A stretch of 64,000 nucleotides of DNA from Leucobacter sp. cx-328 (GCF_014530035.1 NZ_JACVMX010000010.1:1-64000), one strand, 5' to 3'; positions 34,622-43,911 are shown, counted from the first letter of the stretch. The notes: a model not told the origin generated them from the sequence alone. Made by a program: numbers and translations.

Positions 34622-37541
34622 TGATGTGTACCGTGCCGAGCGACTGGTCGCCCGGTTTAACCGTTCAACGAACCGTTTGATCGCAGGCACCCGCATGGGT
34701 GTCATGCCTGATCCGGCAGCGCCCGAAATGACCGCGACGCTGCAGCAGATGCTCGCGGGCATGGGCGCGCGTGTGACAGTGCTTGAGCAGGGCGCTCCCG
34801 TGCCAGGCGACGTTGAGGTCGTGTTCGCGGCAGACGTTGCAGCGCTGCCCGCAGGCCAAGAAGCCGGCCCGATCCGCATCGCCGAGGGCGCAGCCCTGGT
34901 CGGCCCCGCGGCCACAGCAACCGAGGGTGACTCGCTCGCGAAGCGCGGTGCCGCACGGATTGAGTGGTCGCACCAGTACATGCCCATCACGCGTGAACTC
35001 GCAGAGGAGTTCGCGGTGAGCGGCGCCCTGCGCGGAGTACGTATCGGCGTCGTGCTCGTGCTCGAGCCCAAGACCGCGGTACTCGTACTTGAACTTGCTC
35101 GCGCCGGCGCAGATGTGCGCGTCTTCGCGCCAGCAAACGAGGTTGATCCCGAGGCGGCAGCAGCCCTGCGCGCCCGCGGCATCGTCGTGCTCGCGAGCGA
35201 CGACGCCGACGCAGAACACGAGGCAGAGCAGGCGCGCGACCTCATCCGCTGGCAGCCACAGCTGCTCATCGACGACGGCGCTCACCTCATTCGCCTCGCG
35301 CACCTCATGCCCGAGGCGCGCGCCTCGCTCCGCGGTGCGGCAGAGGAGACCACGAGCGGTGTACGCCCGCTCCGCCACATGCACGCAGACGGCGAGCTCG
35401 AGATTCCCGTTGTTCCCGTGAACGACTCGGCAGTGAAGACCCTCTTCGATAACCTGCACGGCACGGGCCAGACCTGCGTCTTCGCAATCGTTGACGAGCT
35501 CGAAACCCTCCGCGCGATGCGTCCGGTACCCCAGACAGCAGACGCGACCTGGCTCGTGCTCGGCTACGGCCCGGTCGGTGCAGGCGTCGCCCGTCACGCC
35601 CGCGCCCTCGGTGCGAAGGTCATCGTCGCAGAACTCGATACCGTTCGTGCCCTCACCGCTGAAGCCGATGGCTACGACGTCGCGCTCGCCGCAGAGGCAG
35701 CCGCGATTGCCGACGTGATCGTCTCGGCGTCTGGCGTTCGCGGCACGGTCGACCTGCCCCTCGCACGTCACGCTCGCCCCGGCACGATCTTCGCGGTCGC
35801 TGGCGGCGTTGACGCCGAGATCGATTTCGAGGGCCGCGCCATGCACGACCTCACACCCCAGATCAGCACAGTTGACGTTGGTGCTGCGGGATCCGCGCAC
35901 GAAGTCATCATCCTGGCCCACGGTTACGGGGTGAACTACACGGCGAGCGGCGGCAACCCCATCGAGATCATGGACCTCTCGTTCGCCGCCCAGCTTGCCG
36001 CGCTGCGCCAGCTCCTCGACATGGGGGCGCTCGGTGACGCGAAGCTCGCGCCGGGCATCTTCCCGCTCTCGAGTGATCAAGAGCAGCGCATCGCACGCCT
36101 CGCGCTCGCGACCCACGGCAGTACTGTCGACACGAAGAACGCCGCCCAGGCGCACGCCGCCGCTGATTGGCGCCGCCAGCGCTACCAGGCCCAGGCTGCC
36201 CCGAGCGAGACGGGCGCGGATCGCACCGCAGCACCAGAGCAGGCCGGCAAGCCCGCGAAGTTCATCGAAACCCCGACGGTCACGGTTTACAGCGCTGACC
36301 TGGTCATCCCGGTGACCGGCCCACGTATTGTGAACGGCGCCGTCGCCGTGCGCGGTGACCGCATCATGCACGTTGGCGACCGCGGCTGGGTCGTGCAGTC
36401 GCTGCGCGATAACGGCATCGACTTTGCGGAAGAGCACTGGGACGGCGTGCTCACGCCCGGTCTCGTGAACGGCCACACACACCTGCAGTACACGAGCATG
36501 GCTGAGGTTGCGAAGCGCACCTACAATGGCTTCGACGACTGGGCGCTCGCGTTTGACGCGATCTACGACCATCAGGTGCACGACTGGGCTGCCTCTGCAG
36601 CGCAGGGCGCGCGCCTCGCGCTCGCGAGCGGTACGACTGCCGCGGCAGACGTTGTGACGGATACCTCCGCGGCGACCGCCCTGCACGACGCCGGCATGCA
36701 CGGCATCGCGTACTGGGAGGTCATGGGCTGGAGCAACGACGAGTGGCAGCAGACCGGCCGCGACCAGACAGCGCTGCAGCTCGACACTATGCCCGCGACC
36801 CCAGGCGTCGGCGTCTCGCCGCACGCGCCGTACTCGCTTGAGGTGCAGCCGCTGCTCGACGTCCCCGACCTCGTACGCGGCCGCGGAATGCGCCTGCACA
36901 TCCACCTCGCTGAAGCGCACATGGAGCTCGAACACCACTCGAACCACGATGAGTGGGCAGAGCTGGGCGCTGAGAGCTTCCGCGCGCTGCGCAACCGCGG
37001 TGTCGGTGTGAGCTCGACCCAGTTCGTCGATCATCTCGGCGTGCTCGGCCCCGATTGTCACATCGCACACGGCGTCTACATGACTGACCGTGACCGTTCG
37101 CTCCTGCGTGCCCGCGGCACCTCGGTCGCGCTCTGCCCGCGCTCGAACGAGGTCATCGGCCTCGACATGCCTCCCGTCGCCGCCTACCTGCGCGAGGGGA
37201 ACCTCATCTGCGTCGGCACTGACTCGCTGTCTTCCTCGCCGTCGCTTGATCCGCTCGCTGACGTCGAGCTGCTCTACAAGATTGCGCGCGAGCAGGGCTA
37301 CGGCGATCACGATCTACACCAGCGCCTGTTCAACGCGGCGACCCTCGGCGGCGCGACAGCCCTCGGTCTCGGCGTTGGCCCACAGCGGATCGGGCAGCTC
37401 GCCGTCGGCGCCCTCGCCGACCTCGCGTTCTTCGACATCGACGCTTCTGACCCCGATGCGGCTCTCGCGGAGCTCGTCGAGGCAGGTGCTGGCACCTGCC
37501 GCCGCACGATCGTTGCCGGCGTTGAGCGGTTCCGCGCGTAG
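34608..37541 (+). CDS. Fusion: SAH-hydrolase-like domain plus amidohydrolase (deaminase-like) domain
   Basis: 977 residues. The N-half (about 1-520) is an adenosylhomocysteinase homologue: LIDDGAHL, AEETTSGV, VNDSAVKTLFDN and the NAD-binding GYGPVGAG align with the family. However, the canonical GCRES Cys is Thr (HGTGQT), the NIGHFD His is Gly (AGGVD), and the GHPS His is Asn (GNPI). After a Gln/Ala/Pro linker (about 520-555), the C-half is an amidohydrolase of the MTA/SAH deaminase group. Its metal and catalytic residues are NGHTHLQ (about 623), HIHLAEA (about 764), IAHGVY and GTDSLSS (about 871). Methanocaldococcus recycles SAH by deamination (DadD), then S-inosylhomocysteine hydrolysis by an SAH-hydrolase homologue. 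This protein could do both. The reaction is inference. Confidence 0.85.
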   Translation: MSPASDVYRAERLVARFNRSTNRLIAGTRMGVMPDPAAPEMTATLQQMLAGMGARVTVLEQGAPVPGDVEVVFAADVAALPAGQEAGPIRIAEGAALVGPAATATEGDSLAKRGAARIEWSHQYMPITRELAEEFAVSGALRGVRIGVVLVLEPKTAVLVLELARAGADVRVFAPANEVDPEAAAALRARGIVVLASDDADAEHEAEQARDLIRWQPQLLIDDGAHLIRLAHLMPEARASLRGAAEETTSGVRPLRHMHADGELEIPVVPVNDSAVKTLFDNLHGTGQTCVFAIVDELETLRAMRPVPQTADATWLVLGYGPVGAGVARHARALGAKVIVAELDTVRALTAEADGYDVALAAEAAAIADVIVSASGVRGTVDLPLARHARPGTIFAVAGGVDAEIDFEGRAMHDLTPQISTVDVGAAGSAHEVIILAHGYGVNYTASGGNPIEIMDLSFAAQLAALRQLLDMGALGDAKLAPGIFPLSSDQEQRIARLALATHGSTVDTKNAAQAHAAADWRRQRYQAQAAPSETGADRTAAPEQAGKPAKFIETPTVTVYSADLVIPVTGPRIVNGAVAVRGDRIMHVGDRGWVVQSLRDNGIDFAEEHWDGVLTPGLVNGHTHLQYTSMAEVAKRTYNGFDDWALAFDAIYDHQVHDWAASAAQGARLALASGTTAAADVVTDTSAATALHDAGMHGIAYWEVMGWSNDEWQQTGRDQTALQLDTMPATPGVGVSPHAPYSLEVQPLLDVPDLVRGRGMRLHIHLAEAHMELEHHSNHDEWAELGAESFRALRNRGVGVSSTQFVDHLGVLGPDCHIAHGVYMTDRDRSLLRARGTSVALCPRSNEVIGLDMPPVAAYLREGNLICVGTDSLSSSPSLDPLADVELLYKIAREQGYGDHDLHQRLFNAATLGGATALGLGVGPQRIGQLAVGALADLAFFDIDASDPDAALAELVEAGAGTCRRTIVAGVERFRA

Positions 37542-37588
37542 CGATCCGCACCCCACGACTGACTTCTCCACCAGAAAGAGTGCAGCAG

Positions 37589-38020
37589 ATGACTGACGCA
37601 GCATACGATCCGATTACTGAGCTCGGCCTTGAACCGCATCCCGAAGGTGGCTACTACCGCCGCATGTACACGGCGACCGATGCGATTGAGACCGCCGGCG
37701 GTCTGCGTCCCGCAGTAACGCTCATTCACTTCTGGCTGCCCGCCGGTGACCGCTCTGAATGGCACGTCGTCTCGTCTGACGAGATGTGGCTGTGGCACGG
37801 CCCCGGCCCCCTTGAGCTGCAGCTCGGCGGTACCGGCGAGAATCCGGTCGACGGCGACAAGATCTTGCTCGGCGCCCCGGGAACCCCTGGCGCGAAGCAG
37901 CAGGTGCTCGTGCCCGCAGGGGTCTGGCAGCGCACCAACCCCGGCAGCGAAAATGTCCTCGTGAGCTGCATGGTTACGCCAGGTTTCGACTTTGCCGACT
38001 GGCGTCTCGAGACCGAGTAG
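37589..38020 (+). CDS. DUF985-family cupin protein
   Basis: 143 residues of the DUF985 (cupin_5) type. The family start LGLEPHPEGGYYRRMY, the central FWLPAGDRSEWHVVSSDEMWLWHGP with the metal-type His, and the end VSCMVTPGFDFADWRLE are all present. Biochemical function of the family is not settled. ATG 37589 has AGAAAGAG upstream; GTG 37580 is a less likely alternative. It lies 47 nt after the fusion enzyme and may be co-transcribed with it. Confidence 0.88.
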   Translation: MTDAAYDPITELGLEPHPEGGYYRRMYTATDAIETAGGLRPAVTLIHFWLPAGDRSEWHVVSSDEMWLWHGPGPLELQLGGTGENPVDGDKILLGAPGTPGAKQQVLVPAGVWQRTNPGSENVLVSCMVTPGFDFADWRLETE

Positions 38021-38077
38021 AATTGACCATTAGCGCGCAAATCCGCAGCCGCGCGCCAGAACCTTTGGAGACAAACA

Positions 38078-38914
38078 GTGAACAGCAAGTTCCTTCGTCG
38101 TTCGTCCGCAGTAGCGGGCGCCCTCGCAGCATTGCTCGCGCTCTCGTCGTGTGCAGGCGCTGACACGGCAGCAGAGACCACTCACGGCCTCGAGACCGTT
38201 ACCCCGGGCAAGATCACCATTGCTACCGGCAACCCGGCGTACTCGCCGTGGGTAGAGAATGATGACCCCGAGTCGGGCGAGGGCCTCGAAGCAGCAGTTG
38301 CGTACGCAATCGCTGACGAGCTTGGCTTCGCCAAGGACGAGGTTGTTTGGACCCGCACCCCCTTCGACGCGGCAATTGCGCCGGGTCCGAAGGACTTCGA
38401 CTTCAACATCCAGCAGTACTCGGCTACGCCCGAGCGTGAGAACGCTGTCGACTTCTCGACGCCGTACTACGAGACCGGCCAGGCTGTTGTCACCACCGAA
38501 GATTCGAAGGCAGCAAGTGTTGCATCGATCGCTGACCTGAAGAACGTCAAGCTCGGCGTTGCAGCAGCTTCGACCTCGATCAAGGTAGTCAAGGAAGTTG
38601 TGGGCGTTGACCCCCAGATCTTCAACAGCACTGAGGACGCAGTCATGGCGCTCCAGGCTGGCACCATCGACGCGCTCGTCACCGACATCCCCACCGCGTT
38701 CTACAACGCGTACGGCGTGCTCGAGAACGGCAAGCTCGTTGGCCAGATCGAAAGCTCGCAGGCTGGCGACAAGCTTTCGGTGCTCCTTGCAAAGGATTCG
38801 TCGCTGACGAAGCCCGTGAGCGAGGCAATCGACACCCTTCGTGAGAACGGCACGCTCGATGAGCTCGCTGAGAAGTGGATCGCTGACAACAGCGGCGCTC
38901 CGGTTCTGAAGTAA
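38078..38914 (+). CDS. Amino acid ABC importer, substrate-binding lipoprotein
   Basis: 278 residues. The lipoprotein signal ends in LSSC (Cys25). The SBP family 3 fold starts near GKITIATGNPAYSPW and has the DFNIQQYSATPERENAVDFSTPYY block. It starts with GTG 38078 after TTTGGAGA. It is the first gene of a receptor-permease-ATPase operon that follows the fusion enzyme and cupin genes. A substrate linked to sulfur amino acids is possible from context only. Confidence 0.9.
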   Translation: MNSKFLRRSSAVAGALAALLALSSCAGADTAAETTHGLETVTPGKITIATGNPAYSPWVENDDPESGEGLEAAVAYAIADELGFAKDEVVWTRTPFDAAIAPGPKDFDFNIQQYSATPERENAVDFSTPYYETGQAVVTTEDSKAASVASIADLKNVKLGVAAASTSIKVVKEVVGVDPQIFNSTEDAVMALQAGTIDALVTDIPTAFYNAYGVLENGKLVGQIESSQAGDKLSVLLAKDSSLTKPVSEAIDTLRENGTLDELAEKWIADNSGAPVLK

Positions 38915-38927
38915 GGCTTTTCACGAA

Positions 38928-39803
38928 TTGTCTTCAGTGACTTCAAGTGACCACGGCGCCCGACCTGTACCCAGTGAGGTAGAGGTCGGGCGCCGTGCGT
39001 TCCGTCGCAAGCAGAGCGTTAAGTCGCTCGCCATCAGCATCCTCAGCACGATCGTCTTTGCGATAGTTGTGTGGATCGCGCTCGTCAACAGCCCAGGCTG
39101 GGAAGACGTCAAGCGCTCGTTCTTCGACTGGGAGATCGCAAAGGCTTCGGCCCCCGAAATTCTCAAGGGCCTCTGGCTCAACGTCCAGGTGCTGTTCTTC
39201 ACCTCGATCCTCGTGGCGATCTTCGGCTCGCTGCTCGCGATCGCTCGTACGCTCAAGGGCGCGGTCTTCACCCCGATCCGCCTCGGCGCAGCTCTGTACA
39301 CCGACTTCTTCCGTGGCATTCCCGTGCTGCTCGTCCTGTACTTGGTTGGCTTCGGTCTGCCCGGTCTCGGCTTCGTCGGACACCTGCCCATGCAGGTCTG
39401 GGGCGCAATCGCGCTGACCCTGACCTACTCCTCGTACATCGCAGAGGTGCTTCGCGCTGGTATCGAAGCCGTGCACCCCTCGCAGCGCATGGCAGCGCGC
39501 TCGCTTGGCCTGAGCCACGCGAAGACGCTCCGCCTCGTCGTCATGCCGCAGGCCGTCCGCAAGGTCACGCCCGCGCTCATGAACGACTTCGTGTCCATGC
39601 AGAAGGACGTCGGCCTGATCTCGGTGCTCGGTGCGGTTGACGCGATCCGCGCCGCCCAGATCGAGGTCGCCAGTGCCTACAACTTCACGCCGTACGTCGT
39701 CGCGGGTATCTTCTTCGTGCTGCTGTCGTGGCCGATGATCCGCCTGACCGACTGGTACACGGCTCGCGCCCAGCGCCGTGAGCAGATTGGTGGTCAGGTA
39801 TGA
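38928..39803 (+). CDS. Amino acid ABC importer, permease
   Basis: 291 residues with a basic N-terminus, then about five membrane helices. The EAA loop is seen as SSYIAEVLRAGIEAVHPSQ and ARSLGLSHAKTLRLVVMPQA. The start is uncertain: TTG 38928 or GTG 38937, neither with a clear ribosome-binding site. It ends in a 4-nt overlap with the ATPase gene. Confidence 0.9.
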   Translation: MSSVTSSDHGARPVPSEVEVGRRAFRRKQSVKSLAISILSTIVFAIVVWIALVNSPGWEDVKRSFFDWEIAKASAPEILKGLWLNVQVLFFTSILVAIFGSLLAIARTLKGAVFTPIRLGAALYTDFFRGIPVLLVLYLVGFGLPGLGFVGHLPMQVWGAIALTLTYSSYIAEVLRAGIEAVHPSQRMAARSLGLSHAKTLRLVVMPQAVRKVTPALMNDFVSMQKDVGLISVLGAVDAIRAAQIEVASAYNFTPYVVAGIFFVLLSWPMIRLTDWYTARAQRREQIGGQV

Positions 39804-40555
39804 GTTCAGAGAAGGCAACTACGCCCGTCCTGAGCGTCCGTGGTGTGCACAAGTGGTTCGGGGAGACTCCCGTCCTGCGCGGCATCGATCTCGAAGTCAA
39901 CGCGCACGAGGTCGTCGTACTCATCGGCGCGAGTGGCTCGGGCAAGTCGACCCTGCTGAAGACCATCAACCTGCTTGAGCGGGTTGACGACGGACAGATC
40001 TTCCTCGGTGACGAAGACATCACCGACCCCCGCGCGAACGTCGATAGCGTGCGCGCCAGGGTTGGCGTCGTGTTCCAGCACTACAACCTCTTCCCGCACC
40101 TCACCGTGCTCGACAACGTCACCCTTGCAAGCCGCAAGGTGTTTGGCGTCTCGAAGCGCGAGGCAGAGAAGCGCGGCATGGAGCTCCTCGAACGCATCGG
40201 CCTCGGTGCGAAGTCGAAGGAATACCCCGACCGCCTCTCGGGCGGTCAGCAGCAGCGCGTGGCGATCGTGCGTGCGCTCGCGACTGATCCGCGCCTGCTT
40301 CTGCTTGATGAGATCACGAGCGCGCTCGATCCGCAGCTCGTCGGTGAGGTCCTTGATCTCGTAGGTGAACTCAAGCAGTCGGGCTCGACCATCGTCATGG
40401 CAACACACGAGATGTCGTTCGCACGCAAGGTCGCAGACCGCGTCGTGTTCCTCTCGAAGGGCCGCCTCATCGAGTCGGGTACCCCCGAGCAGATCTTCGA
40501 AAACCCGCAGCACCCCGAGACGAAGGAATTCCTCTCGCGCGTTGCCGGGCTGTAA
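39800..40555 (+). CDS. Amino acid ABC importer, ATPase
   Basis: 251 residues of the GlnQ type. Walker A is GASGSGKST, the Q-loop is VVFQHYNLFPHLT, the signature is LSGGQQQR, Walker B is LLLLDEITSALDPQ (an Ile in place of the usual Pro), and the switch His is in ATHEMSFA. It is the last gene of the operon; a terminator follows. Confidence 0.93.
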   Translation: MSSEKATTPVLSVRGVHKWFGETPVLRGIDLEVNAHEVVVLIGASGSGKSTLLKTINLLERVDDGQIFLGDEDITDPRANVDSVRARVGVVFQHYNLFPHLTVLDNVTLASRKVFGVSKREAEKRGMELLERIGLGAKSKEYPDRLSGGQQQRVAIVRALATDPRLLLLDEITSALDPQLVGEVLDLVGELKQSGSTIVMATHEMSFARKVADRVVFLSKGRLIESGTPEQIFENPQHPETKEFLSRVAGL

Positions 40556-40581
40556 AGCTCTCGCGTCTCGCGTCTTACGCT

Positions 40582-40618
40582 GAAGCCCCGTGCGCCGATT
40601 GGTGTGCGGGGCTTTTGC
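40582..40618 (+). terminator. Terminator after the importer, copy 1 of a direct repeat
   Basis: GAAGCCCCG pairs with CGGGGCTTT around a loop containing CCGATTGG, followed by T residues. The 37 nt recur at 41442-41478 with one difference (G/A at the 13th position). Confidence 0.85.
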
Positions 40619-40817
40619 TTGATTTCTCACGAGGAATATGCCCAACGGTGAGGATCTAACAAGACTCAAGATACTTCTTTTAAATGAGGTGCTTGCAGAC
40701 ATTGCAAAGAGTGTGTAATGTTCCTTTCGTGCCCCTCACATCTTGGGCACACCGAAGTGCTGAGCGTTAATACTCGCCAGAGTGAAGCCGCTCGGACCTA
40801 CAGTGAACGGAAATATT
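40619..40817. other. AT-richer upstream region of the unknown gene
   Basis: No gene is seen. The stretch is visibly richer in A and T than its surroundings (for example TACTTCTTTTAAATGAGG near 40671-40688) and probably carries the promoter of the following gene, but no convincing -35/-10 pair could be fixed. Confidence 0.45.
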
Positions 40818-41411
40818 ATGTGCGAACTTTCGCCGGAGCTGGCCGCCGTCCTTGGCCGCAGTATCTTGCAGGCAAAGAACCCAGAGGTTACAGTCACGAG
40901 GCGGTCGGTTATTGGACTGCTCGAAACGGGCGCTCTAAAGAGCCTCGAAGAGGATGAAGTCCGTCGCTTTTTTGAGGGAATTCATGTTCTCACGGGAAGC
41001 GGCATTGAAGTGGTTCGGGTTTCGCTCGCAGAGATGAGCGACTCCGAAGTAACTGATCCGCGCCCGTACGGTGCAACGCGCCAGTTCGCGGGCGTGGACT
41101 TTAGCAATCAGCGTGGCCTTTCGAAGCAGGAGCGTCGCGACGCTTGGACTGGAGTCTGGCCGGTGAGCGCACGCAATCTCGCTATTGCCGCGTTGGGAGA
41201 GAAGGCTCTGCTGGGCGTGATTCGCGGGTTTGTGTCGCCAAAGCTGGCACGAATTGTGACCGGCAGCACGCTGGACGTGACTACCGGACGCCATTGGATC
41301 CAGACCCGGAAGATGACCCCGGAAGAGCGTGAGGTATTCTTCCCCAACGGAACTACCGGCGCATGGGTCATGGTTCAACCTGGCCCCGTCGCCGCGATTG
41401 AGGAGCTGTAG
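40818..41411 (+). CDS. Hypothetical protein between duplicated terminators
   Basis: 197 residues, soluble, with no recognised family. A possible helical N-half (VTRRSVIGLLETGALKSLEEDEVRRFFEG) could hold a helix-turn-helix, and a conserved-looking end is RHWIQTRKMTPEEREVFFPNG. ATG 40818 has AACGGAAA upstream; in-frame codons before it are not supported. The gene and its AT-rich leader lie between two nearly identical 37-nt terminators, suggesting gain or duplication by recombination. Confidence 0.6.
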   Translation: MCELSPELAAVLGRSILQAKNPEVTVTRRSVIGLLETGALKSLEEDEVRRFFEGIHVLTGSGIEVVRVSLAEMSDSEVTDPRPYGATRQFAGVDFSNQRGLSKQERRDAWTGVWPVSARNLAIAALGEKALLGVIRGFVSPKLARIVTGSTLDVTTGRHWIQTRKMTPEEREVFFPNGTTGAWVMVQPGPVAAIEEL

Positions 41412-41441
41412 GTCTTTCGCCTTATAGATAACTCCTTGCAA

Positions 41442-41478
41442 GAAGCCCCGTGCACCGATTGGTGTGCGGGGCTTTTGC
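41442..41478 (+). terminator. Terminator after the unknown gene, copy 2 of a direct repeat
   Basis: Same 37-nt hairpin as 40582-40618 with one substitution in the loop. Stem GAAGCCCCG/CGGGGCTTT, then T residues. Confidence 0.85.
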
Positions 41479-41563
41479 GTGCTGGCACACCACTACGGAC
41501 TCCGGCCGCAGGGGTGTGCATCTGCCTCGCGCAATGCGGGCACCCCTGCGATAGCCTGGAATG

Positions 41564-42790
41564 ATGATCGGACGCAGCGTTGCACCTCAGTCGGGACGTA
41601 TTACCCCGGGCCTGATGCTCGTCCTCGGATACATCTCGATGGCCGGCTCGCTCTCGACCGATCTGTATCTTCCAGCGTTCCCGAGCATTACTGCGGCGTT
41701 CGGAGTCGGCGCATCTGGTGCACAGCTCACACTGACGGCGTTCCTTATTGGCGGCGCGTGCGGTCAGCTCATCATCGGCTCAATCTCAGATGCGCTCGGT
41801 CGTCGCTTTACGCTGCTTATCGGCCTCGCGATCTTCGCGCTCTGCGGCGTCATTGTCGTATTCAGTCTGTCGATTGAGATGTTCATTGCGGTGCGGTTCT
41901 TGCAAGGTTTGGCTGGGGCTGCCGGAACGGTGCTCGCGCGTGCGGTGATCTCGGACATTTCAGATCCGCGCACGACCGCGAAATCTTACAGCGTGCTGTT
42001 TGTCATCATCTCGTTCGGTCCCGCCCTCGGCAACCCGCTTGGCGCCTGGCTCACGCAGCTCGGCGGATGGCGCGCCCCCATGGTCTGCCTCAGCCTGCTC
42101 TCGGTCGGCATGTTTATCGCTGCGGCATTGAAGATCCCTGAAAGCTTGCCGCTCGACAAACGACAGCCGTTCAAAGCTCGCGTCCTCGCAGGCAACATCG
42201 GCTCGCTCGTGCGCAAGCCACAGTTCATGGGCTTCGCGCTTGCGTTCGGCCTCGGATACGCCGCAATGATGGTCTACATCAGCGCCTCGTCGTTCATCGC
42301 GCAGGGCATCTACGAGCTCTCACCGGTTGAGTACTCGCTGATCTTCTCGTTCGGTTCGGTGACATTCATGGTCGGCGCCCTGTTCAACGCGCGGCTTGCT
42401 GGGCGGATCGGTCCCCACCGCTCACTCCGCGTCGGGCAGAGCATCCAGTTGCTGATGATCGTCACGGGCGCAGCGCTCGCGCTCATTGGCGTCTTCCCGT
42501 TGCCCGCGTACATCGCGATCATCGGAACCTTCACCTTCGCGACGGGCATGATCATGCCTGGTGCATCCTCGCTCGCGGTCGGTCAGGCCGCCGGCATGGT
42601 CGGTGCCGGATCGTCGATCGTCGGCTTCGGTCAGTTCCTCTTCGGTGCGCTGGGCACCCCGCTTGGCAGCGTCTTTGGCACAGATAGCGCGGCCCCGACC
42701 TTCCTCACGATGTTCGTCCTGTCGGGCGGCTCGTTCGTGATGGCCGGGGTCGCGATTCGCAAGCTCGCGCGCGATGGCGCGGAGCGCTAA
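41564..42790 (+). CDS. MFS multidrug transporter, Bcr/CflA-like
   Basis: 408 residues with twelve predicted membrane helices. The Bcr/CflA signature is STDLYLPAFPSI in helix 1 and the DALGRRFTLLIG motif A lies between helices 2 and 3; the conserved Arg of helix 4 is in FLQGLAGAAGTVLARAVI. Two ATG codons adjoin (41561, 41564). TAGCCT lies 6 nt before the second, so the message is probably leaderless from 41564. Its stop codon directly abuts the stop of the convergent threonine aldolase gene with no gap. Confidence 0.9.
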   Translation: MIGRSVAPQSGRITPGLMLVLGYISMAGSLSTDLYLPAFPSITAAFGVGASGAQLTLTAFLIGGACGQLIIGSISDALGRRFTLLIGLAIFALCGVIVVFSLSIEMFIAVRFLQGLAGAAGTVLARAVISDISDPRTTAKSYSVLFVIISFGPALGNPLGAWLTQLGGWRAPMVCLSLLSVGMFIAAALKIPESLPLDKRQPFKARVLAGNIGSLVRKPQFMGFALAFGLGYAAMMVYISASSFIAQGIYELSPVEYSLIFSFGSVTFMVGALFNARLAGRIGPHRSLRVGQSIQLLMIVTGAALALIGVFPLPAYIAIIGTFTFATGMIMPGASSLAVGQAAGMVGAGSSIVGFGQFLFGALGTPLGSVFGTDSAAPTFLTMFVLSGGSFVMAGVAIRKLARDGAER

Positions 42791-43813
42791 TTAGCCCCTG
42801 AGCGCTGTGAGCAACGCTTCGACATCGGCCTCAGCCGTGTCGAAGGCGCACATGAGGCGGTAAAGGTCGGCGTCGCCGCCGGGCCAGCCGCCAAACGCGA
42901 AGGCCGCCTGGCCGCGGGCAGCCATGTCGGCGGGAAGATGCGCGAAGACGGTGTTGGATTCGACTGCGTGCGCGATCCGCGCCCCCGGAATCGCCGCGAT
43001 ACCGTCAGCGAGGCGAACTGCCATCGCGTTGGCGTGGGATGCGGATCGGTTCCACAGATCGCCCTCGTACAGTGCAAGCAGCTGCGCCGAAACGAATCGC
43101 ATCTTGGAGCCGAGCTGCAGGTTGATCTTGCGGAGGTGGGGGAGTCCAGGCGCGGATCCGGGACGCAACACCACTACAGCCTCGGCGCCGAGCAAGCCGT
43201 TCTTCGTGCCACCCAGACTCAGAATGTCGACGCCAGCGTCGGTCGTGAGCTCGGCGAAAGTCGCGCCAAGGAATGCGGCGGCGTTCCCGAGGCGCGAGCC
43301 ATCGAGGTGCAGGAGCATGTTGTGCTCGTGCGCGAAATCAGCGAGTGCGCGGATCTCAGCCGCGGTGTAGACCGTGCCAAACTCGGTCGACTGCGAGATC
43401 GAGATGACCGACGGTTCAGCGCGGTGCGGGTTGCCGAAGCCCCACGCCTCGCGGGCCGCGAGCTCAGGGGTGAGCTTGCCGCCGGGGGTGTCGACGGTGA
43501 GGAGCTTGAGCCCGCCCGTCTTCTCAGGCGCGCCAGTCTCATCGGTCGCGATGTGTGCGGTGCGTGCACAGATGATCGCGCCCCACCGCGGCGAGGCAGC
43601 CTGCAGCGAGAGCACGTTCGCGCCCGTGCCGTTCAGCACGGGGAACGCCTCAGCCTCGGTGCCGAAGAGCTGCTTCGCGAGATCCTGGAAGCGGCCCGTC
43701 CACTCGTCGCCGCCATACGCCGGCTGGTGACCGACATTCGCCTCAGCGATTGCCGTAAGAACCTCGGGGTGAATGCCTGCCCAGTTATCGGACGCGAAGG
43801 ATGTGGTGCTCAT
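42791..43813 (-). CDS. ltaE: Low-specificity L-threonine aldolase-like PLP enzyme
   Basis: 340 residues. This fold-type I PLP enzyme cleaves threonine or related beta-hydroxy amino acids to glycine and an aldehyde. The start FASDNWAGIHPEVL, the PLP-phosphate region LNGTGANVLSLQ, the Asp of HLDGSRLGNA and the Schiff-base lysine in LGGTKNGLL are all seen. TACGCT lies 6 nt before ATG 43813, so it is leaderless. The PLP cofactor links it loosely to pdxS in the window. Confidence 0.9.
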   Translation of the reverse strand: MSTTSFASDNWAGIHPEVLTAIAEANVGHQPAYGGDEWTGRFQDLAKQLFGTEAEAFPVLNGTGANVLSLQAASPRWGAIICARTAHIATDETGAPEKTGGLKLLTVDTPGGKLTPELAAREAWGFGNPHRAEPSVISISQSTEFGTVYTAAEIRALADFAHEHNMLLHLDGSRLGNAAAFLGATFAELTTDAGVDILSLGGTKNGLLGAEAVVVLRPGSAPGLPHLRKINLQLGSKMRFVSAQLLALYEGDLWNRSASHANAMAVRLADGIAAIPGARIAHAVESNTVFAHLPADMAARGQAAFAFGGWPGGDADLYRLMCAFDTAEADVEALLTALRG

Positions 43814-43911
43814 TGCTTCAGCGTACGCCTGTTGGGGCGGGTGGCGTGCGAGGTACTGGGGCTCGGCCGTGCGCGTTGGTGCGTCGGTGTGCTGGCTCGT
43901 TCGAGAGTTGA

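Noticed and set aside
34665-37310. An 881-codon minus-strand open frame opposite the fusion enzyme
   Set aside because: Antisense shadow of the SAH-hydrolase/amidohydrolase gene; no domain or ribosome-binding site.
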